The translations under genes and the position numbers were made by a program. 64,000 nt of DNA from JAAFHI01 sp039793685 (GTDB taxonomy: Bacteria > Acidobacteriota > Blastocatellia > Chloracidobacteriales > Chloracidobacteriaceae): assembly GCA_039793685.1 (NCBI GenBank), contig JBDRAL010000102.1, positions 1 through 64,000 on the forward strand, in the 5' to 3' direction. Below, one piece after another: positions 25,580-33,668 of the stretch; the first letter of the stretch is position 1; each line of letters starts with the position of its first letter. The notes below the pieces were generated by a model. The model was not told the origin of the DNA. It saw only the letters and a list, made by a program, of their open reading frames with translations, and ran no database searches.

Positions 25580-26608
25580 TTAATACTCGCGTCGCAGCGG
25601 ACGCCCCATCACGTCGGCCATCGCGTCGCGGACGCTGCGCCCTTCGTACAGAACCTGATACATCCCGCGCGTCATCGGCATGTCCACACCGTGTTTCTGC
25701 GCCAGCAAATGCACGGCTTTCGTGGTTTTCACGCCTTCCGCGATGTTGGTCATGCCCGCGAGAATTTCGTCGAGCGTACGGCCCTTGCCGAGTTCGACCC
25801 CGACGTGCCGGTTGCGCGACAGTCCGCCGGTGGCGGTGAGAAAAAGATCGCCGACGCCGGCCAGTCCGGAAAGCGTTTCCACGCGCGCGCCCTGCGCGAC
25901 GGCCAGCCGTGTGATTTCCGCGAGACCGCGCGTGATGAGCGTGACGACGGTGTTGTGGCCGAAGCCGAGGCCGGTCATGACGCCCGCCGCGATGGCGATG
26001 ACGTTTTTCACCGCGCCCGCGATTTCAACGCCGGTGACGTCCTGATTGGTGTAGAGCCGGAACGTCGGGATGCTCATTTCCTTTTGTACATACTCGCCCC
26101 AGCGCGGCGCGAACGACGCGACGACCGTCGCCGTCGGATCGCCCTTCGCTACTTCGTACGCAAAGTTCGGCCCGGACAGCGCGACGTAACGCGGTTCGAA
26201 TTCCTCATGAAAAACATCGTGGGTCACCTCCGACATTCGCATCAGCGTGTCGGTTTCGATGCCCTTGGTGGCGCTCACGAAAACCATCGTCGGTTTGACG
26301 AACGGCTTCATCTCCAGCAGCGTCGCGCGCGTGACGTGCGAGGGGACGACCATCAGCACGATGGACGCGCCGTCGAGCGCCACATCAAGCCGGTCGGTCG
26401 CGTGGAGGTTTTCAGGGAAGGGGAAACCCGCGAGATAGCGTTTATTTTTGCGGTCGGCGACGAGTTCGGCGATGTGTTCGGGACGGTGTCCCCAGAGGGT
26501 GACGGTCCGCGCGCCCTCATCGGACGCGCCCCGCCGCGCCGCGACGAGCGCGAGCGCCGTCCCCCAACTTCCGGCGCCAATGACGGCGATGCGATGGGCT
26601 GGTTTCAT
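25580..26608 (-). CDS. gpsA: NAD(P)-dependent glycerol-3-phosphate dehydrogenase
   Basis: The 342-residue enzyme makes sn-glycerol 3-phosphate from dihydroxyacetone phosphate for membrane lipids. Seen motifs are the Rossmann loop GAGSWGTA (11-18), VSATKGIE, the catalytic Lys region GAVKNVIAIAAGV, and the C-terminal GLAGVGDLFLTATG. The start at 26608 is chosen because it places GAGSWG at the normal distance from Met. An 18-residue upstream extension lacks family likeness. It is transcribed ahead of the CPBP gene. Confidence 0.95.
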   Translation of the reverse strand: MKPAHRIAVIGAGSWGTALALVAARRGASDEGARTVTLWGHRPEHIAELVADRKNKRYLAGFPFPENLHATDRLDVALDGASIVLMVVPSHVTRATLLEMKPFVKPTMVFVSATKGIETDTLMRMSEVTHDVFHEEFEPRYVALSGPNFAYEVAKGDPTATVVASFAPRWGEYVQKEMSIPTFRLYTNQDVTGVEIAGAVKNVIAIAAGVMTGLGFGHNTVVTLITRGLAEITRLAVAQGARVETLSGLAGVGDLFLTATGGLSRNRHVGVELGKGRTLDEILAGMTNIAEGVKTTKAVHLLAQKHGVDMPMTRGMYQVLYEGRSVRDAMADVMGRPLRREY

Positions 26609-26670
26609 AAAACGATTATGGTTGAAGCGTGTGTCCGCAGCCCGACCGTGAGGGGGGCGCATAAGATCAA

Positions 26671-27195
26671 CTACTCATGAACGAGTCGCCATAAGGCCAA
26701 TGAAAAAGACGGCGCGTAAAATTCAAACAGTGGTCCTTGTTCATGAAGGTAGGCGATAACGGGTTGTCCCGGCTCATGAATGTCGATCAGCAGTTGATCG
26801 CCGTCCGCGTATTTCCAGTAATCCGCGAAAACAAGATATTCGACGCCGACCCGATGTTCCTGTGACAGCCATGGTGTTCCTACGATGGAATCACCGTTGA
26901 TACCGAATCCTCCGACTTCCCAGCCGTCACCCAAACTGATGTAACGACAGACTGAAAGAAATTGCCGGTACTCGAACGGCAACGGAATACCAATGAGTGT
27001 TTCAAATGCCCGGAGCTCCGAGTCGGTTACGCCAAAACTCGGAATCCGGGGAAGTTCTAAAATTTCTTCAAGCGATTCGTCCTGAACAATTTCTCTGGCT
27101 TGTTCAATGCAGATTTGAAAACGGTCGGATAGGCCCAGTTCCTCTACCGCCCTAAAGTCGAATTGAGGAATAACTTTCTGGGTATAGGTCGCCAT
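26671..27195 (-). CDS. SMI1/KNR4 (SUKH) family protein, immunity-like
   Basis: The 174-residue protein has the SUKH core pattern GVTDSELRAFETLIGIPLP with EYRQFLSVCRYISLG after it, then GFGINGD and a YWKYADGDQLLI strand with an ending in FEFYAPSFSLALWRLV. SUKH proteins often neutralise nuclease or deaminase toxins in contact-dependent and polymorphic toxin systems. No toxin with an export signal is adjacent. The upstream genes are a small unknown protein (41 bp away) and an EEP-family enzyme. It is AT-richer than gpsA next door. Either an orphan immunity gene or the third part of the local module is possible. Confidence 0.78.
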   Translation of the reverse strand: MATYTQKVIPQFDFRAVEELGLSDRFQICIEQAREIVQDESLEEILELPRIPSFGVTDSELRAFETLIGIPLPFEYRQFLSVCRYISLGDGWEVGGFGINGDSIVGTPWLSQEHRVGVEYLVFADYWKYADGDQLLIDIHEPGQPVIAYLHEQGPLFEFYAPSFSLALWRLVHE

Positions 27196-27236
27196 AAGGA
27201 AGGTAGGTCTGATCCAACCGGCAGTTCTCGTCGGTA

Positions 27237-27677
27237 TCAGGCGGCTTGAGACTGAACGATTCTGCTCTGCTCAACCAGATTGGCGATAATTCGACGAGTC
27301 GTGCCGGAGGCAAAAATTGTCCGGAGTATTTCACGGAAACTTTGTTCGGAGGACGCTTCGATTTGGTTCTTGTCGAATCCAAAGTCCTCAACCTCCGAAA
27401 CACAAACGGGGTAAGGACTTTTCACGGCGTATTCGATAAAGAATAACTCGTAGCTGAAGTACATCTGGGTTGCGTACAAAACAAAAACGTAACAGGTGTT
27501 TCCTCGGCCTTCCCCGGACGGCTGCCTTCCTTCGATGCGGGCACCAATCAGATTTTCTGTTTTGTGGAGAAGAAAATCCGATTGTTCCTGAAGAATCCGC
27601 ACCGGAAGGGAGTTGTCCTTGTCGCCTTGAAGCAGGTCATCCGGCCAAAGGTCAGGATTTTTTCTTTGTTTCGACAT
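27237..27677 (-). CDS. Unknown 146-residue protein, partner candidate of the EEP enzyme
   Basis: I do not recognise this family by name. The protein begins with a charged, Asp-rich stretch (DLWPDDLLQGDKDN), then an amphipathic helix (LPVRILQEQSDFLLHKTENL). A beta-rich core follows (NTCYVFVLYATQMYFSYELFFIEY) and a PYPVCVSEVE strand. It ends with helices containing SFREILRTIFASGTTRRII. The alternating aromatic strands and helical end look like an adaptor or inhibitor rather than an enzyme, and no catalytic set is visible. It starts 12 bp after the EEP gene, so co-translation is likely. Position between EEP and SUKH genes suggests a three-gene unit. Confidence 0.65.
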   Translation of the reverse strand: MSKQRKNPDLWPDDLLQGDKDNSLPVRILQEQSDFLLHKTENLIGARIEGRQPSGEGRGNTCYVFVLYATQMYFSYELFFIEYAVKSPYPVCVSEVEDFGFDKNQIEASSEQSFREILRTIFASGTTRRIIANLVEQSRIVQSQAA

Positions 27678-27689
27678 TTGGAAAACTCC

Positions 27690-28544
27690 TTATTTGAAAT
27701 CAACGGCAAAGAGGATCGGTAAATGGTCGGAGTACCGTCGGCTGGGAAGGCCGTTCTTCGTCAACAACGAATTCTTGCCTGCTTGGGTCAGGATTTCCAC
27801 TTTGTATTCTTTGGCTTGATCCAGCAGCTCCGGACGAATCAGTACCTGGTCGAAAATATACCAGTAGAACAAAACACCTTCTGATGATTTGTTGAAATAG
27901 TAGGTTCCTTGTGGCCGATCCTCCGTTTCCTTGAAGAAACGCCACATCGGATTAAAGAAAAACGGACGGTCTCTGTCTTCGTAATGTCGGCTCCGTGCCT
28001 TTTTGACAATTCGTTCTGAAAATGAAGCGTTCAACGCATTCGCGGCAACGACACCGTCATCAAAAGGATTGAGGTTGAGGTCGCCGATCAGAACTGTTCT
28101 TCGATGCTTCAATCTACTTTCTTCCGAGAAGATTGAGGCCGCCAAGCGATTACAACTGGTATTCTGATCGTACTTTGTACTGTTACGCGGGTCCGGCAGG
28201 TGCGCTATTGAAACAAGGATATCCGGTTGCCCCGACTTCTTTAAATGTCGAATTGAAGCCCGGTTCCCTGCCGCGACCCGTTCTTCCGGGAACTCGGAAT
28301 CAGGAAATCTGGAAAAGGTCTCAATCAGTCGGGATTCGGATTTTATTCGAATGGGCAGTTGTGACTTCAGGTGGTGAAAGGCGGAGTTTCCGAATTTCTC
28401 CCTCAACGCGGAAGAGATGTTTGAAGCTTCGTCCAGATGACACTCAGCCAGAAAGACAATATCGACCGAGTGTTCCTCGACGATGTCCGCGATCAGTTTG
28501 CCGAGGGGCCTTTTCTTGATATTCCAGAAGAGAAACGTCGTCAC
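27690..28544 (-). CDS. Endonuclease/exonuclease/phosphatase (EEP) superfamily protein
   Basis: This 284-residue member of the DNase I-like EEP fold has FWNIK with Asn8, metal-binding Glu34 in FLAECHLD, and His115 in SIAHLPD. Asp155 and Asn157 in GDLNLNPFDDG and the C-terminal SDHLPI follow, so the metal and catalytic set appears complete. It starts at GTG three bases after the stop of the VIT-vWA gene, so it is read from the same transcript or is translationally coupled. There is no signal peptide. EEP enzymes cut DNA, RNA or phosphoesters in lipids and inositols, and the substrate cannot be told here. Codon use is less GC-rich than in the upstream gene. Confidence 0.82.
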   Translation of the reverse strand: MTTFLFWNIKKRPLGKLIADIVEEHSVDIVFLAECHLDEASNISSALREKFGNSAFHHLKSQLPIRIKSESRLIETFSRFPDSEFPEERVAAGNRASIRHLKKSGQPDILVSIAHLPDPRNSTKYDQNTSCNRLAASIFSEESRLKHRRTVLIGDLNLNPFDDGVVAANALNASFSERIVKKARSRHYEDRDRPFFFNPMWRFFKETEDRPQGTYYFNKSSEGVLFYWYIFDQVLIRPELLDQAKEYKVEILTQAGKNSLLTKNGLPSRRYSDHLPILFAVDFK

Positions 28545-28547
28545 CGA

Positions 28548-30950
28548 CTACCCCCCGACGATCTCCAGCGGAATCTCGATGCTTGTGACGTTGTGGGCGA
28601 AGTCCTCGCCGGTGACGACGATGGTGTACTTGCCCGACGGAAGGCCCGGCGGGATGCGGAGCGTACCGATGTTGGTCTTGCGCTTGTCGTCCCACGCGAC
28701 GCGGACGGGCAGCGCGCCGAAGAGCCGCGCGGCGATACGCCGGGTGTCGCGGTCGGCGGCGACTGTGACTTCGACGGTTTCACCCGCGTGTCCGATGGCG
28801 GTCGAGGTCTTGGCCGTCAGTTGCGGCGGCTTGCTGTCGATGACGAAGCCTTTCGTCTCCTGATACACGTTGCCCTGCGTGTCGGTCAGAATCAGGCGGC
28901 ACTGGTAACGGCCGTCATTCATTTCCTTTGGCGCGAGGAAGCGCGTTTCCCAGACGTCCTCGTTTTCGAGTTTGGTGAGCGGCTTGGTCAGACCAAAGGG
29001 GAACACGGCCACGACCGAGGCGATGGAGTCGTCCGTTCGGACACGCAGCACGGGGTCGCCCGGCTTGATGACGCGCGGACGCAGCAACGCGCGGGGCGCG
29101 GCGAGGAACGCCGTGTAGGGCGTCAGAATGTTGTACTTCTTGGACAGCGCGATGATTTCCGCGATGAGCGCTTCGTCCTCGCCTTCGAGCGCGATGCGGC
29201 GGAGCAGGGAATTGATCCGCTCGCGTGCCCAGACGCGCGGCAGGTGCGCGTGCGTCGCGTCGAGTTCGGGAAGGTCGGCGCTGGTCGAAAGCTGCACGCC
29301 CTTGCCCGCGCGGCTGCCTGTGAGGGTGAAGTTGACACCTTTTGCGGGATTGCGGTAGCGGCCCACAAAAAAGGCCCGCGACCCGTCGTAACTCGTCGAG
29401 TCGATGTCGGGATAGACGTTGTAGATGTTGGACGTATCGCTCGCGGCGAGCGCCATCCCCTCGACCGGCTTTTCGCCGACCTTGGCAAAAAACGCGTTGA
29501 GGCGGAAGGCGAGTTCATCCGTTTCGCGGCCGAAATCGAAGTAGCCCCGGCTCACGCGGGCGATTTCGCGCAGGAAGTTCTGGTTGGCGTCCGCGCCGAT
29601 TCCGAACACATAGGCCCGCGCGAGATTCGCATTGCCCTGCTTGTTGGCGGCGGCGAAATCCTTCGCGAGTTTGCCGGCCTGCGTGGTGGTCAGGGTCGGG
29701 TTGCCGTCGGTCAGAAAAACGATCGTCTTTTCATCGCCCGGAAGCTGTTTGGCGAGTTCGAGGCCGCGCTTGAGGGCGAGGCTGAAATCCGTGCCGCCGC
29801 TGAGGTAGCTCTGCTTGATGAAGTCGAGCGCGCGGTTGACGTTTTCGGGGCTGCCCGGCTGCGGTGATTGCGCGAAGACGTTCACGTCGTCGTTGAACAG
29901 GGCCACGTTGAACGAATCGTCGGCCTTGAGCGAGCGTAGAAACAGTTCACAGGCTTCATAGGCCCGGTCGAGCTTTTCAAACCGCATCGACAGTGACGTG
30001 TCGAGCAGCAGGACGACCGACCGCTTCGACGCCCCCATCTGCTGGAACTGCGCGGCCTGCGCGCCGCGTTCGTTGAACAGCGCCGAGGCTTCGAAATAGC
30101 CGTCGTTGTCGGGCTTGACCCGGTTCGGATCGCGGAGTTCGACCGGCGAAATGCGCTCGGGCGAACGATAGGCGATGATGTTCATTTCGCTGCGGGCGAC
30201 GTTGAGGGTGTAGTCGAAGGCGAAGTCCTGGGCGAGCGAAACGCCTTTGGCCGTGAACGAGCCGACGATGTGGTTGGTTTCACGCGTGGCGTACTGAAGC
30301 GGAAACGTCCCGTCGCGCTGGGTGAAATCCGCAATCGGGAAGCGGTTTGCGAGATCCACGTTGAGGGTGAAACTTCCGACCGTCTGGGTTCCGTATTCCG
30401 AAGGCTTCAGCGGCAGCGAAAAGAAGGAACGCAGACCTTCGACCGGCAGTAGTTCCGTGTATTCGAGTTCGACGCGCTTTGTGCCGTAGGCCGGAATCGG
30501 GACGAGCTTGACCGTGAACGCGGTCGCGCCGCCGTTTTCGTCCTCCTGCGTGACGAGGCCCGGGTCGATGGACTGCTGCTTGAGCTGTTCGTAGATTTCC
30601 TTCGCCCGCTTCACTTCCAGCATCACGCCGGGGATGCGGACGTCGCCATCCCACACGGCGAAATCGGAAATTGCGGCAGTGGTTGGAAGGTTGAAGACGT
30701 ATTTGCCTTCCATCACCCGGTCGGTCTTGTTGCCGTAAATCTGGACGATCCGCACCCGCGCGAACTGCTGGTCCACCCGGATGTCCACCGTCATCTCGTC
30801 AAGCGCCAGTTTGGACGGGTCGGGTTGCTGGGCGTCGCCGGGCAGGACGACCCCTGCCTGCGCATAGGCGGTCTGGGTTGAAACGGCGAAAAGGAACGCG
30901 AAAACCGCGCTCAGAAACGCGAGGGAGAGGACCGGACGAAAAACGCGCAT
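28548..30950 (-). CDS. Secreted VIT and von Willebrand factor A domain protein
   Basis: The 800-residue protein has a signal peptide (about 1-30, cleavage after AYA). Residues of about 45-170 are a VIT domain (VDQQFARVRIVQIYGNKTD, MLEVKRAKEIYEQLKQQ). Residues of about 308-480 are a vWA domain with a complete MIDAS: DTSLS (317-321), a later SGGTDFS and FLTDGNP. A C-terminal beta-sandwich region (about 640-800) has an Ig-like ending. VIT-vWA proteins are periplasmic or surface proteins that bind metal and partner proteins. A 150-bp gap with a terminator separates it from the DUF4388 gene, and the EEP gene follows at once. Confidence 0.9.
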   Translation of the reverse strand: MRVFRPVLSLAFLSAVFAFLFAVSTQTAYAQAGVVLPGDAQQPDPSKLALDEMTVDIRVDQQFARVRIVQIYGNKTDRVMEGKYVFNLPTTAAISDFAVWDGDVRIPGVMLEVKRAKEIYEQLKQQSIDPGLVTQEDENGGATAFTVKLVPIPAYGTKRVELEYTELLPVEGLRSFFSLPLKPSEYGTQTVGSFTLNVDLANRFPIADFTQRDGTFPLQYATRETNHIVGSFTAKGVSLAQDFAFDYTLNVARSEMNIIAYRSPERISPVELRDPNRVKPDNDGYFEASALFNERGAQAAQFQQMGASKRSVVLLLDTSLSMRFEKLDRAYEACELFLRSLKADDSFNVALFNDDVNVFAQSPQPGSPENVNRALDFIKQSYLSGGTDFSLALKRGLELAKQLPGDEKTIVFLTDGNPTLTTTQAGKLAKDFAAANKQGNANLARAYVFGIGADANQNFLREIARVSRGYFDFGRETDELAFRLNAFFAKVGEKPVEGMALAASDTSNIYNVYPDIDSTSYDGSRAFFVGRYRNPAKGVNFTLTGSRAGKGVQLSTSADLPELDATHAHLPRVWARERINSLLRRIALEGEDEALIAEIIALSKKYNILTPYTAFLAAPRALLRPRVIKPGDPVLRVRTDDSIASVVAVFPFGLTKPLTKLENEDVWETRFLAPKEMNDGRYQCRLILTDTQGNVYQETKGFVIDSKPPQLTAKTSTAIGHAGETVEVTVAADRDTRRIAARLFGALPVRVAWDDKRKTNIGTLRIPPGLPSGKYTIVVTGEDFAHNVTSIEIPLEIVGG

Positions 30951-31048
30951 ACGGTGATTCCGTGGGTGGCCGACCAGAGTTGATGGTGCGCTCGGAAAGT
31001 ACCGAAATCGGCGGCGAAAGAAAAGCCGTAACCTTTAGGGAAGAAAGA

Positions 31049-31076
31049 GAAAAGGCGCGACGAACGCGCCTTTTTC
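31049..31076 (-). terminator. Intrinsic terminator after the cutA-DUF4388 pair
   Basis: AAAAGGCGCG (31050-31059) pairs with CGCGCCTTTT (31065-31074). On the minus strand the stem ends in TTTTCTCTTTC, a fair U-rich tail. It lies between the DUF4388 stop and the VIT-vWA start. Confidence 0.75.
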
Positions 31077-31103
31077 GATGAAATCGAATTTCTGACGAAT
31101 GGT

Positions 31104-31886
31104 TTAATGGACGCGGGCGTCGTCGCCGCCGCTAAGGTCGATTTCCAGACCTTCGACCAAGGTGGATCGTTCCTCGTCGAGTTCCCGCAGGACGTCGAGA
31201 ATCAGGCTCGTATTGCTTGTCGTTTTGATGTTCTGCTTGAACTCGACGAGTGATTTCTCAACCTCGAATGCCCCTTCCTGAACATCGGCAAACCGTTTGA
31301 AAGCCTCGACCCCGCGAATGTTGGCAGTTTCGGCATCGGCGATCATGCCGTCATTGAAGTAGAGCCGACCGCGGGTGTTGGTCGAATGAATCGTGATGAT
31401 GCCGGTGATGCGGCTGTTCTCGACGACCTGCACCACGTCGAACAGGCTGACGCTGCTCAGGTCGCCGGACATGACCTTCGGCGTGGCGCGATACTGGTTC
31501 GGATAGGCGAAACCGGCCACGGCGGCGTTCGAGGGGGGCGGGGGCGGGGGCGGCTTGGGCGCTTCGATTTCACGGATGGCATGAAGGCGCGACGTAATCG
31601 AAAGCTGCGGGTTGAGCCGCTTGGCATGCAGCAGGGCGGAATTGGCCTGTTCAAGTTTTCCGGCGTCGATATACAGGCTCGACAGCGTGAGGAGGTGTTC
31701 GATGGCTTTCTGGCGGAGTCCCTGCTCAATGGCGATCGAGCAGATCTTTTCGCGCAGTTGGAGGTTTTTCGGGGCGAGCGCCAGCGCTTCTTCAAGGGTT
31801 GCGACCGCCCGGTCAAACATCCGGTATTTCGACAGCAGGTCGACATCCAGCAGAACGCTTTCGACATCGGCGGGATTGGATGGCAT
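31104..31886 (-). CDS. TPR-like and PatA-N/DUF4388 domain protein
   Basis: The 260-residue protein has N-terminal helical repeats (about 10-95, including DRAVATLEEALALAPKNLQLREK, TPR-like) and a Pro linker (PPPPPPP at about 110-118). A DUF4388/PatA-N domain covers about 138-240 (MSGDLSSVSLFDVVQVVEN, GIITIHSTNTRGRLYFNDGMIADAE). DUF4388 occurs in signalling and gliding proteins of myxobacteria and acidobacteria and probably mediates protein contacts. No receiver or output domain is attached. The gene starts 9 bp after cutA and is followed by a terminator. Confidence 0.85.
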   Translation of the reverse strand: MPSNPADVESVLLDVDLLSKYRMFDRAVATLEEALALAPKNLQLREKICSIAIEQGLRQKAIEHLLTLSSLYIDAGKLEQANSALLHAKRLNPQLSITSRLHAIREIEAPKPPPPPPPSNAAVAGFAYPNQYRATPKVMSGDLSSVSLFDVVQVVENSRITGIITIHSTNTRGRLYFNDGMIADAETANIRGVEAFKRFADVQEGAFEVEKSLVEFKQNIKTTSNTSLILDVLRELDEERSTLVEGLEIDLSGGDDARVH

Positions 31887-31895
31887 GGTATTTCC

Positions 31896-32243
31896 TCACT
31901 CCTCGGATGATCCGCGCGGGGCAACGCCTTCATTGATCCAGTTCCGGTATTTTTCGGCGACGGCCGCTGACGGAAGCGCCAGAATCTCCGGATTCGAATA
32001 TGGGTGATGCGCTCGAACCGCCGCTTCGAGTGCCGGGTAACGTCCGGTATTCGTCTTGACGATCAAAAGCAGTTCAGTCTCCTGCTGAATCGCGCCCTCC
32101 CATTCGTATACCGAGGAAACCCCGGGAACGATGTTGACGCAGGCCGCGAGTCTTTCGCGAACGAGCAGATGGGCAAGCGTCCGCGCGGCTTCGACAGAAT
32201 CAATGGTTATGAAGACCACTCGCAGATCGTTTGCATCCGGCAT
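31896..32243 (-). CDS. cutA: CutA1-family divalent-ion tolerance protein
   Basis: The 115-residue protein has the normal length when started at Met 32243; 25 upstream codons have no family likeness. CutA features are VVFITIDSVEAARTLAHLLV, RLAACVNIVPGVSSVYEW, ELLLIVKTNTGRYPALEAAV and HHPYSNPEI. The fold forms trimers like PII proteins. It was first linked to copper tolerance, but its real role is unsettled. It leads the short cutA-DUF4388 unit. Confidence 0.93.
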   Translation of the reverse strand: MPDANDLRVVFITIDSVEAARTLAHLLVRERLAACVNIVPGVSSVYEWEGAIQQETELLLIVKTNTGRYPALEAAVRAHHPYSNPEILALPSAAVAEKYRNWINEGVAPRGSSEE

Positions 32244-32394
32244 CGTCGTGGCGCCGATCGTTGTTTCTTTGTGCGGAATCGGACCCGCACTGTAGCAGAC
32301 CCGGCTGGATTCATCCATCCTCGTAATACCGAAAAAAATTTCGGCTCGGTTGGATTAATACTTTCCAAGCTTGATTTCATCCGTTTCGAAACAT

Positions 32395-33390
32395 TCATTT
32401 TGCGGCAATCTCGCAAAGGAAAAACTCCAGTTGCAGCCGGGGGGTGGCGCGCGAGCTTTTAATCGCGAGGTCGATTTCGTTCAGTCGGCGAATCCCGTGG
32501 CGGATGTCCTTTTCGGATTTTTTGCGGACCGCCGCCAGAAAGTTCGTCAGCCGGCTCGGCGGCATCCGCAGTTCGCGGGCGATTTCCTCGCGCGGCGTGT
32601 TGGACGCCATCATCTCGTGCGCGGCCAGCATCTGCCGGAAACTCCATGCGAGCAGCCCGACGAGCGCGACCGGCTCCTCGCCCTGGTCGAGCAGGCGGTG
32701 CAGGGCGCGCAGGGCCGTCGCGCCGTTGCCCGAAAGAATCGCGTCGCTCAGGGTGAAGTTGTCGTACTGCCGCGACCGCACGGCCAGCGCGTCCACCGCC
32801 TCCAGCGTGATGGCGCCGCCCGCGCCGGTGAAGCACATCAGTTTCTGAATCTCCCCCGAAAGGGTCATCAGGTCCGTCCCGGTCAGGCCGATGAGTTTCC
32901 CGACCGCCTGCGGGGCGAATTCGTACCCCTGGCGCCGGGCGAACTGCTGCGCCCACTGGGTCAAATCGGTCTCGCTCAATCGGTTGCATTCCACCGGCGT
33001 ACAGCCTTTGAGCAGTGCCGCCGACGTATTGCGACGCTTGTCGAGCGCGTCGGCCTGAAAAACCAACGTCGTGGTCGGATTCGGCGCGCGAAGGTAATTC
33101 TTGAGCGCATCAAGTTCGCGGTCGTCGATCTTGTCGAAATTGCGGGCGATAACCAGCCGTCGGGCGGTCAGCATCGGGAACTGGTTGGCCGCGCAGATGA
33201 CCGCATCAAGCGATTCGGCGGCCACGTCATGTTCCGAAAAACTGAACACCCGCACCGATTCGTCCGGCACGATGGCCTGGATGAGGGCATTCAGGCACTC
33301 GCGCTGGAGATACCGCTCCTCGCCCATGACGAGGTACAGCGGTTCGATCTGGCCGGCCCGGATGTTTTTGAGGAATTCGACGGCGTTCAT
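32395..33390 (-). CDS. holA: DNA polymerase III delta subunit
   Basis: The 331-residue clamp-loader subunit has the domain order of HolA: a P-loop-like but non-ATP-binding N-terminal domain (EPLYLVMGEERYLQREC), the middle VFQADALDKRRN strand region, the helical lid (LTGTDLMTLSGEIQKL) and the C-terminal collar domain ending AIKSSRATPRLQLEFFLCEI. It opens the beta clamp during loading. The upstream gap holds a block of heptamer repeats, and the next genes on this strand are a 42-residue membrane peptide and a glycosyltransferase. Confidence 0.92.
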   Translation of the reverse strand: MNAVEFLKNIRAGQIEPLYLVMGEERYLQRECLNALIQAIVPDESVRVFSFSEHDVAAESLDAVICAANQFPMLTARRLVIARNFDKIDDRELDALKNYLRAPNPTTTLVFQADALDKRRNTSAALLKGCTPVECNRLSETDLTQWAQQFARRQGYEFAPQAVGKLIGLTGTDLMTLSGEIQKLMCFTGAGGAITLEAVDALAVRSRQYDNFTLSDAILSGNGATALRALHRLLDQGEEPVALVGLLAWSFRQMLAAHEMMASNTPREEIARELRMPPSRLTNFLAAVRKKSEKDIRHGIRRLNEIDLAIKSSRATPRLQLEFFLCEIAAK

Positions 33391-33394
33391 GGAA

Positions 33395-33530
33395 GCAGTT
33401 AGTGGCTAGCAGTTAGTCGTTAGCGGATAGCAGTTAGTGGTTAGCAGTCAGTGTCTGAAACATCTTCGAATTCGGCCTCATCGCCGAGTCCCACCAATCA
33501 CTAACCGCTAACTGCTGATCACTAACTGCT
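33395..33530. repeat. Facing heptanucleotide repeat blocks upstream of holA
   Basis: Eight direct 7-bp units (GCAGTTA, GTGGCTA, GCAGTTA, GTCGTTA, GCGGATA and so on) fill 33395-33450. Five complementary units (AATCACT, AACCGCT, AACTGCT and so on) fill 33496-33530. The two blocks are inverted relative to each other and could pair. The right block runs into the stop codon of the 42-residue peptide gene. Only this repeat pair lies between the two genes. Confidence 0.85.
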
Positions 33531-33657
33531 ATTCCGGCAGTTTCCCCATCCGAATCAGGATACCCCAGGCAACCGAGGTCACGAGGCCGATGACCGCCAG
33601 CACGATCACGGCATAGACCCACGGCGGCACCGGCTTGGAATTGTCGTGATTCTCCAT
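33529..33657 (-). CDS. 42-residue single-span membrane peptide
   Basis: The translation is MENHDNSKPVPPWVYAV, then a hydrophobic stretch of about 17 residues (positions 15-35 overall form one helix) and a short basic end RMGKLPE. The start lies 11 bp after the stop of the glycosyltransferase gene, so it looks like the second gene of that unit. The polar N-terminus, Pro-Pro-Trp border and single span are typical of real small membrane proteins. No function is known. SD is weak, so expression would rely on coupling. Confidence 0.6.
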   Translation of the reverse strand: MENHDNSKPVPPWVYAVIVLAVIGLVTSVAWGILIRMGKLPE

Positions 33658-33668
33658 CGGGGAAAGCA

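Noticed and set aside
25463..26680. Long open frame on the plus strand opposite gpsA and CPBP
   Set aside because: It is antisense to two clear genes and has the Arg/His/Asp-rich composition of a GC-rich shadow frame.
28437..29867. Long plus-strand frame opposite the VIT-vWA gene
   Set aside because: Shadow of the opposite strand with no recognisable domain.
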